Part shown: piece by piece, positions 59,191 to 64,000 of the stretch
How the letters are laid out: each line of letters opens with the position of its first letter
Numbering within the stretch: position 1 is the stretch's first letter
NCBI RefSeq assembly: GCF_002564045.1
Contig: NZ_PDJK01000002.1
Location: forward strand, 4,030,001-4,094,000
Source of the DNA: Amycolatopsis sulphurea
GTDB taxonomy: Bacteria > Actinomycetota > Actinomycetes > Mycobacteriales > Pseudonocardiaceae
Reading direction: 5' to 3'
Length of the DNA stretch: 64,000 nucleotides
Translations under genes and position numbers: made by a program
Notes under the pieces: model-generated
What the model saw: only the letters and a program-made list of their open reading frames with translations
Databases searched by the model: none
Told to the model about the DNA's origin: nothing

Positions 59191-60168
59191 TCAGGCGGCC
59201 GGGCGATGCAGGGCCAGGCTGGGCGCCTCCCGGTAGAACCCGGCGATCATCGCGTCGGTGCTCGGCGGGTTGAACGGCTCGCCGAGCGTGCGCATCAGCG
59301 AGTCCGCGCTGGGCCGGTACATCCCGGTCTGGCAATACCTGGAACCTTCGTAGGCGCCGACGGTGCTGCCGTCCGGCGAGGGCTCTCCGAGGTATTGGTA
59401 CCACTTCGCCTGCTGACTGCGCATCTGATCCTCGGTCAGCGCGGTCGCGTTCGGCTCGGCGGGCTCACTCGGATCGCAGTCGCCGTAGTCGTACTCGTCG
59501 GCCAGACCGCCGATGGAATGACCGAGTTCGTGCGCGACGATCTGGCTCGACGAGGCATTGCCGCCGGACGACGTCGCGACTCCGCCGCCCGCCCCGCCGT
59601 ACTTGGTGCTGTTCGCGAGCACGAGGACCTGATCCACGTCCGGCGCGGCGGCCGCGTATTGGTTCGCTTTGGTCTCGTTCACGCAGAGGAGCCGTTCGAC
59701 GCCGTCGCACCAGAAATACGAGCCCAGTGCGGTGTTGCGCTGGATTCCCTGATCCGGATCGTTGCTCACGCCCGAATCCGGCGAAACGACGTTTACCTGC
59801 CAGATGTTGAACTGCTTGCGATAGCTCTTGTACGGCTCGACCGAGAACAATGCGTCGATGCTGGATCGGACATGCTGGGAATAGGTGCCCAGTTCGGCCG
59901 CGGTGTAGCCGTCGCCGGTCACGACGAGGTCGAAGTGGTTTTCGCTGGGGCCGTTCGTCTCGATCGGCACCACGTCCGCCGAGCGGGTGAGCCACCCGGC
60001 CGCCCGGTCGGCGACCGGGCGGGTCACCATGGCCCGGTGAATGGTGCCACCGGGGTCGAAAACCTCCATCGAAGCAGTGAAATGGTCTGCCTGGGCGGCC
60101 GGCGCGGCCGGGGCGGAGCCGAGTGCGAGCACACCGGCCAGCACGGCCACGAGAGACGCTCGTCGCAT
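59191..60168 (-). CDS. Secreted M64-family metallopeptidase
   Basis: A 325-residue secreted protease. A signal peptide (1-26, MRRASLVAVLAGVLALGSAP, AxA site) precedes the catalytic domain. NHFDLVVTGDGYTAAELGTY is the M64 N-terminal signature, and AHELGHSIGGLADEYD gives zinc ligands His213, His217 and Asp224 with Glu214 as catalyst (HExxHxxxxxxD). Paired Cys residues (YFWCDGVERLLC) suggest a disulfide. ATG 60168 follows CAAGGAG. It belongs to the IgA-peptidase M64 family, but actinobacterial members have no known substrate. It is divergent from a LysR gene that may regulate it. Confidence 0.9.
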   Translation of the reverse strand: MRRASLVAVLAGVLALGSAPAAPAAQADHFTASMEVFDPGGTIHRAMVTRPVADRAAGWLTRSADVVPIETNGPSENHFDLVVTGDGYTAAELGTYSQHVRSSIDALFSVEPYKSYRKQFNIWQVNVVSPDSGVSNDPDQGIQRNTALGSYFWCDGVERLLCVNETKANQYAAAAPDVDQVLVLANSTKYGGAGGGVATSSGGNASSSQIVAHELGHSIGGLADEYDYGDCDPSEPAEPNATALTEDQMRSQQAKWYQYLGEPSPDGSTVGAYEGSRYCQTGMYRPSADSLMRTLGEPFNPPSTDAMIAGFYREAPSLALHRPAA

Positions 60169-60247
60169 GGGTACTCCTTGCGGGGACGGAGGAAGAGACC
60201 TCTCACGATCCGACTTTCGGCGGCTTCCGGGACATCCCAACCGGTCT

Positions 60248-60261
60248 TAACATCGGTGTTA
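60248..60261. promoter_or_regulatory. LysR-type dyad over the LysR start
   Basis: TAACA-tcgg-TGTTA is a perfect 5-base dyad fitting the T-N11-A rule of LysR sites. It ends on the A of the LysR start codon and lies 80 bases from the divergent M64 start, so one site could govern both genes. Confidence 0.5.
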
Positions 60262-61220
60262 TGGAAGTCGAGCTCCGGCATTTGCGAATCCTGTGCGACG
60301 TAGCCGACACGGGCAGCATTTCCCGGGCCGCGGCCGGAATCGGCAGCAGTCAGCCCGCGTTGACGGCTTCGGTGCAGAGAATCGAACGGGTCTTCGGCGG
60401 AAAACTGTTCGTGCGCAGCCGCAGCGGAGTCGTGCCGACCGAGTTCGGCGAATGCGTGCTCGCCCGCGCGCGGGCGGTGCTGACCGCGGCGGAGACCATG
60501 CACCGCGATGCCGCGCGGTGGCTGGTGAACGGGGCCGAACGGCCGATCGCGCTCGGCGGGATCGGGTCTTCACTGGTGGTCGAACTGGCCGATCGGATCG
60601 CGCGGCCCGAGCACGTCCCCACGGTTTCCGTGCGCACGGAATTCTCCCCGATACGGCTGCTGGAGCTGCTCTCCGCGGGCCAGTTCGACGCCGCGGTGGT
60701 GTCCGACTACCCGGGTCACGAGCTGCCGCCGGCCTCGGGCGTGCTGCGGCGGCCGCTGGGTATGCAGCCGGTGTTCGTGGCGCTCGCGGCCGATCATCCC
60801 GCGGCCGTCGCGACGGAGATCGACCTGTCCGCGCTGGCCGGGGAACGCTGGGTGCTCGGCCCTTCCGACGGCGCGGGCTGGCCGGAGTCGTTCGAAGACG
60901 CCTGTGGACGGGCCGGGTTCCGGCCGCGGGTCGCACACCGCAGCACCGAACTGCAGGCCCTGCACCGGTTGATCGCGGCCGGGCGGGCGATTTCCCCGTG
61001 CCGGGTCACTTTCCCGACGACCCCGGAGATCGCGATCCGCCCGCTGTCGGGAGATCCACTGTGGATGCGTTACCTGATCGCCTGGCGGACCGACGGGGTG
61101 TTCGGCCGCGAACCGGAGGCACTGCTCGCCGCGGCCGGGGACGCGTACCGTTGCGACACCGCCGCCAGCCCCGCCTACCGGGATTGGCGCGCGGCCCGCG
61201 GCGATCTCGTCTTGGGGTAA
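60261..61220 (+). CDS. LysR-family transcriptional regulator
   Basis: A 319-residue LysR protein. The winged helix is at 3-62 (LRHLRILCDVADTGSISRAA, SSQPALTASVQRIERVFGGK, LFVRS), followed by a linker helix and a two-lobed periplasmic-binding-like effector domain (about 90-300, RPIALGGIGSSLVVELADRI). ATG 60261 matches the family start, but no Shine-Dalgarno precedes it, so the message may be leaderless. It is divergent from the M64 peptidase gene. Confidence 0.9.
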   Translation: MEVELRHLRILCDVADTGSISRAAAGIGSSQPALTASVQRIERVFGGKLFVRSRSGVVPTEFGECVLARARAVLTAAETMHRDAARWLVNGAERPIALGGIGSSLVVELADRIARPEHVPTVSVRTEFSPIRLLELLSAGQFDAAVVSDYPGHELPPASGVLRRPLGMQPVFVALAADHPAAVATEIDLSALAGERWVLGPSDGAGWPESFEDACGRAGFRPRVAHRSTELQALHRLIAAGRAISPCRVTFPTTPEIAIRPLSGDPLWMRYLIAWRTDGVFGREPEALLAAAGDAYRCDTAASPAYRDWRAARGDLVLG

Positions 61221-61310
61221 CGTCGATTCACCGGAGATTGTCCGTCTGATGTGGGCACCGTGGGGTGCCGGATCAGGGCCGTGATCCCGGCGGCAGGATG
61301 CGCGGCGGAT

Positions 61311-61814
61311 TCAGGCTTTCGCGGATGCGTACGCTCTTTCGAGCTGTTCGCGGACCGTCGGCCGCCCGGTGTCCGGGGCGGGGATGCCGAGGTGTTCTTC
61401 ACGCAGCTCGTTCATGAAGTCCTCCCACAGCGGACGGCCGCCCGCATAGAGGACCTGCGCGCGAATTCGCAATGGTTCGGAGGTCGGCTGGTGGTTCAGG
61501 CCCCACCAGCCGAGTTCGGCGAGCACGGGGACCAGCTGGATGGCGGATTCGGTGAGACTGTAGGCGGCGCGCTTGCCGGAGCCGGCGTCTTCCCGGGTGA
61601 GCAGGCCCGCTGCGACCAGATCGCGCAGCCGGGCGGCCAGGATGTTCGAGGCGATGCCCTCCATCGACGCGCGCTGCAGCGTCCGGAAGTGCCGGTTCTC
61701 GCCGAACATGAGGTCGCGCAGCACGATCACGCTCCAGCGATCGCCGAGCACCTCGATCGCGGCGTTGATCGCGCAACCCGAGCGGGGCATGCCTGTCCGG
61801 GGTGTGCCTGTCAT
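61311..61814 (-). CDS. HxlR-family transcriptional regulator
   Basis: A 167-residue winged-helix regulator. CAINAAIEVLGDRWSVIVLR is the HxlR signature with Cys14 near the start, a residue that acts as redox or electrophile sensor in some members. RASMEGIASNILAARLRDLV is the recognition helix, and the wing is AAYSLTESAIQLVPVL. ATG 61814 (with MPRSG as a possible internal start at codon 9). It is divergent from a VOC gene, and two direct repeats lie between them. Confidence 0.92.
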   Translation of the reverse strand: MTGTPRTGMPRSGCAINAAIEVLGDRWSVIVLRDLMFGENRHFRTLQRASMEGIASNILAARLRDLVAAGLLTREDAGSGKRAAYSLTESAIQLVPVLAELGWWGLNHQPTSEPLRIRAQVLYAGGRPLWEDFMNELREEHLGIPAPDTGRPTVREQLERAYASAKA

Positions 61815-61840
61815 CGCCTTCCCTTCGCCGGTGGACCGAC

Positions 61841-61897
61841 TGCTTGCAATTTACCACCACCCGTGGTTCCCTCAAGGTGCTTGCATTTCACCACCAC
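61841..61897. promoter_or_regulatory. Direct-repeat operator between HxlR and VOC genes
   Basis: TGCTTGCAATTTACCACCAC (61841-61860) recurs as TGCTTGCATTTCACCACCAC (61878-61897), 18 of 20 bases equal, 37 bases apart. Two near-identical boxes between divergent starts are a likely binding site for the HxlR protein, governing both directions. Confidence 0.6.
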
Positions 61898-61924
61898 TTG
61901 CCTTGACCGCGGGGAGGGCCGCTT

Positions 61925-62257
61925 ATGATCCGCCGGATACTCGCGCAGAGCACGGTGACCGATCTGGGCCGTGCGGAGGACTGGTACACCCGGCTCTTCG
62001 GCCGGGGCCCGGACACCCGCCCGATGGCGGGCCTGCTCGAATGGCAGCTGGGGGAGACCTACGGCCTGCAGGTGTGGTCGGAACCCGGCCGGGCCGGGGC
62101 GTCGACGGTGGTGCTGGAAGAGACCGACCTCGATGCCGCTGCGGCGCACCTGCGCGCGGCGGGCCTCGGGCGCGAGGCTCCGCAGCCGGGCGGCGGCGCG
62201 CGGATCCTGCCGCTCACCGATCCGGACGGCAACCGGGTCGTGCTGACCGGGGCCTGA
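61925..62257 (+). CDS. Small VOC-family protein
   Basis: A 110-residue single glyoxalase-fold domain. VTDLGRAEDWYTRLFGRGPD opens it, LEWQLGETYGLQVW is the middle, and PLTDPDGNRVVLTG closes it. It probably dimerises to form a metal or ligand site. Its divergent HxlR neighbour and shared operator suggest induction by a reactive aldehyde or quinone, for which such proteins can act as detoxifying enzymes; this is inference. ATG 61925. Confidence 0.85.
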   Translation: MIRRILAQSTVTDLGRAEDWYTRLFGRGPDTRPMAGLLEWQLGETYGLQVWSEPGRAGASTVVLEETDLDAAAAHLRAAGLGREAPQPGGGARILPLTDPDGNRVVLTGA

Positions 62258-62296
62258 GCGTCTTCCGGCAGTCTCTCGTCCACTGTGGACAGAAGG

Positions 62297-62326
62297 GCCG
62301 GGCCGTCACCGTCGTGACGGCCCGGC
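62297..62326. terminator. Perfect 13-bp hairpin
   Basis: GCCGGGCCGTCAC pairs with GTGACGGCCCGGC around CGTC. It lies 40 bases after the VOC stop and should terminate that transcript, although no T-run follows. Confidence 0.7.
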
Positions 62327-62408
62327 GGGACGCTGCCGCTGTCGCGTCCCCCGGTGGTGGCTCCCTGGGCTCCGCCACCGGATCGGGAGGCTGCCTCGGC
62401 AGCCGAAG

Positions 62409-62452
62409 GCGGGCGCCGCGGTTCCGGGTGATCGCGGAACCGCGGCGCCCGC
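62409..62452. terminator. Perfect 17-bp hairpin
   Basis: GCGGGCGCCGCGGTTCC pairs with its full complement around a 10-base loop, 50 bases past the end of the minus-strand fasciclin gene. Together with the hairpin at 62297 it separates two convergent genes. Confidence 0.7.
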
Positions 62453-62502
62453 CGTGTGCCGGGCCGCCCGCAAGGGAGGGGTTGGCGGCCCGGAGCGGGA
62501 GG

Positions 62503-63161
62503 CTACTTGTCGGTGCCCGGGGTGAGCACCTTGTCGATCACGAAGACCGTGGCGTTCTTGGTCGGGATGTTGCCGCACAGCACCTTCGCGCCGTTCACGG
62601 TCATGCTGTCGCCCGAGCCCTCGATCTTGATCGGGCCGCCCGCGGTGTTGAGCGAGGTGACCGAACCCGCGGCGGACAGGCCTTTGGCGTCGTAGCGCTT
62701 GCCCAGGACGTGGTACTGCAGGATCGGGGTGAGCTGGCTCGGGTTCTTCGCCAGCTTGGTGAACTTCGCGTCACCGAGGGTCTGGAAGGCGCTGTCGGCC
62801 GGGGCGAACACGGTGATCGCCTGCTGGCTGTTGAGGGTGTCGACGAGGTTGGTGGCCTTGACCGCGGCGACCAGCTTGGTCAGCAGCGGGTTGGTCGAGG
62901 CGGCGCCGGCGACCGGCTGCGGGCCCATCGAGTCCAGCGAACCGGGGGCGCTGCCCTGCGGCAGCCGGCTGCAGGCGGGCCCGAACACGTCGGCGTTGGT
63001 GGTCATCCCGTCGCCCGAAGCGCTCGACGTCGGCGCGGACATCGACGACGGCGCGCTGCTGGAGGCACCACCGGACGAGGCCTGGTCGTTGCTGCTGCAG
63101 GCGACAAGGCGATCGCGGCGACTGCGGTGAAGCCGAGACCGGCGACGCGGAACCTGTTCAC
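62503..63161 (-). pseudogene. Fasciclin-domain lipoprotein, one frameshift in signal peptide
   Basis: GTG 63161, with GAGGAG 9 bases upstream, starts VNRFRVAGLGFTAVAAIAL, a lipoprotein signal peptide. The lipobox and mature part (LVACSSNDQASSGG, then a fasciclin domain with NPLLTKLVAAVKATNLVDTL, QAITVFAPADSAFQTL and LQYHVLGKRY) lie in the next frame. A single missing base near 63106, just before the lipobox Cys, explains this. Restored, it is a 220-residue surface lipoprotein like mycobacterial MPT70/83-type fasciclin proteins, used in adhesion or cell-wall contacts. Everything else looks intact, so a sequencing error is a serious alternative. Confidence 0.8.
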
Positions 63162-63368
63162 GGGTGTTCACTCCTCGAGAGCGGCGGAGGCAGTTCGCGG
63201 GGGAACTGCGCTGATGCCGGTGATTCGGCACCCGCGCCGGAACGGATGGGTCCCGGGGTGAATATCCCTCGGACGGGTGGACTCGACGGAAAGCTGCGCT
63301 GCGTACCAATCCGGGGCGGGCGGGGCTCCGAACCGGGGCTTGGGGACTATCTGTCCACAAGCGACACT

Positions 63369-63803
63369 TCAGTCGAGGCAGAACTCATTGCCCTCGACGT
63401 CTTGCATCAGCAGGCAGGACTCGTTCCCGCCGTCGGCCACGAGCAGCTGCACCCGTGTCGCGCCGTGGGGTATCAGGCGGGCGCATTCGGCTTCGAGCGC
63501 CGCGACGCGGGCCTGCCCGGTCAGGCCGGTGCCCGCCCGCACGTCCAGGTGCACCCGGTTCTTGACGACTTTTCCCTCGGGAACGCGCTGGAAGTACAGC
63601 CGCGGCCCGGCTCCAGTGGGGTCGACGCAGGCGAATGCGGCACCTCGTTTCTCCGGAGGCTGCGCGCGGTCGAAATCCGCCCAGTCGGCGAATCCGGCCG
63701 GCGGCGGTGGGACGACGTAGCCCAGCGCCGCGCACCAGAAACGGGCGACCCGCTCGGGCTCCGCGCAGTCGAAGGTGATCTGGACCTGCTTGACCGATGT
63801 CAT
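63369..63803 (-). CDS. VOC-family (glyoxalase-like) protein
   Basis: A 144-residue glyoxalase-like domain of the Glyoxalase_6 type. QVQITFDCAEPERVARFWCA and ALGYVV start it, RGAAFACVDPTGAGPRLYFQ is the central strand region, and VLLMQDVEGNEFCLD-like ending (LLMQDVEGNEFCLD) is typical. KNRVHLDVR carries a conserved His. ATG 63803. No neighbour suggests a substrate. Confidence 0.87.
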   Translation of the reverse strand: MTSVKQVQITFDCAEPERVARFWCAALGYVVPPPPAGFADWADFDRAQPPEKRGAAFACVDPTGAGPRLYFQRVPEGKVVKNRVHLDVRAGTGLTGQARVAALEAECARLIPHGATRVQLLVADGGNESCLLMQDVEGNEFCLD

Positions 63804-64000
63804 CCGGCCACTCTAGCGCGGGCTGTTCAATTATTCGATCAACTTATCCGGCGAAATCTTCTGCCAGGGTCCGCGAATAGCTTCGAACGTGATTCTGTGT
63901 CGTGCGGAAATTGTGCGTACCGTGCTTGGTGAACTTTCCGTGGTTCGCCCTGCTCTCGAGTTCCGTCCAGCCGCTACCCCCGGTGACGAGCCGAGGGTCG
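63804..64000. other. Window end, no gene seen
   Basis: The last 197 bases are A/T-richer near 63820-63850 (promoter of the VOC gene on the minus strand is expected here). No frame with domain support reaches the window edge. Confidence 0.4.

Noticed and set aside
1..64000. tRNA, rRNA or riboswitch genes
   Set aside because: No cloverleaf-like segment with a GGTTCGAATCC-type T arm and no recognisable riboswitch core was seen on either strand by reading; a covariance-model search would be needed to exclude small RNAs.

Overview
The window is a high-GC actinobacterial chromosome segment. Third-position GC bias is very strong, GTG starts are common, and the gene families are typical of Pseudonocardiaceae (an F420-type LLM oxidoreductase, an Rv1733c-family protein, an ECF sigma/zinc anti-sigma pair, ROK, MocR, HxlR and TetR regulators, secreted actinobacterial peptidases). 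An Amycolatopsis-like organism fits best, but the genus is an inference from gene content and repeat style.

Layout. 0-1.2 kb: tail of an ISL3-type transposase, then about 0.9 kb of degenerate repeats. 1.2-10.7 kb: secreted TAP-like hydrolase, MarR regulator, FAD monooxygenase, a frameshifted membrane protein, Rv1733c-family protein, GNAT/TetR pair with candidate operators, PLP enzyme and peptide deformylase. 10.8-13.9 kb: minus-strand operon VanZ-RDD protein, Ada/AlkA fusion, Ogt. 14.2-17.6 kb: HtrA protease, sigma/anti-sigma pair, hydrolase. 18-27.5 kb: methyltransferase, FAD monooxygenase with its TetR, MocR regulator divergent from an AhpD-like protein, and a branched-chain keto-acid dehydrogenase (bkd) operon with a divergent Lrp regulator. 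27.5-32.1 kb: decayed DNA with an RNase J fragment, a G/T-skewed gene-poor stretch and a broken epimerase carrying a small insertion element. 32.2-36.5 kb: RNase Z-like protein and a nuclease-helicase. 37.3-43.8 kb: tandem S9 peptidases, a remnant of a third copy, an S10 carboxypeptidase and a truncated amidohydrolase. 44.9-49.4 kb: LLM oxidoreductase, hydrolase, broken TetR gene, GNAT and a ROK regulator. 49.9-59.0 kb: an Ebo-type cluster behind a second ROK regulator. 59.2-63.8 kb: M64 peptidase, LysR, HxlR/VOC pair, frameshifted fasciclin lipoprotein and another VOC protein.

The centrepiece is the Ebo-type cluster. Its translationally coupled genes encode an inositol-3-phosphate synthase-family cyclase, a UbiA prenyltransferase (EboC), a sugar isomerase-type TIM barrel fused to EboA, a TatD-like EboB, EboE and the phosphodiesterase EboF. 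The cyclase sits where the dehydroquinate synthase-like EboD occurs in other Ebo operons. Both flanks have been damaged. Upstream, a sugar ABC transporter is collapsed into one scar and a Gfo/Idh dehydrogenase into a 37-codon in-frame remnant; downstream, an isomerase is cut after about 30 codons.

Three families of small repeats run through the window. They are a 55-bp nested palindrome (full, internal and half copies), a 240-270 bp MITE-like element with about 20-bp inverted termini that contains or splits that palindrome, and a 110-bp element with inverted ends. Several sit exactly at gene truncations, so they look linked to the local gene decay. No tRNA, rRNA, CRISPR array or complete transposase gene was seen.
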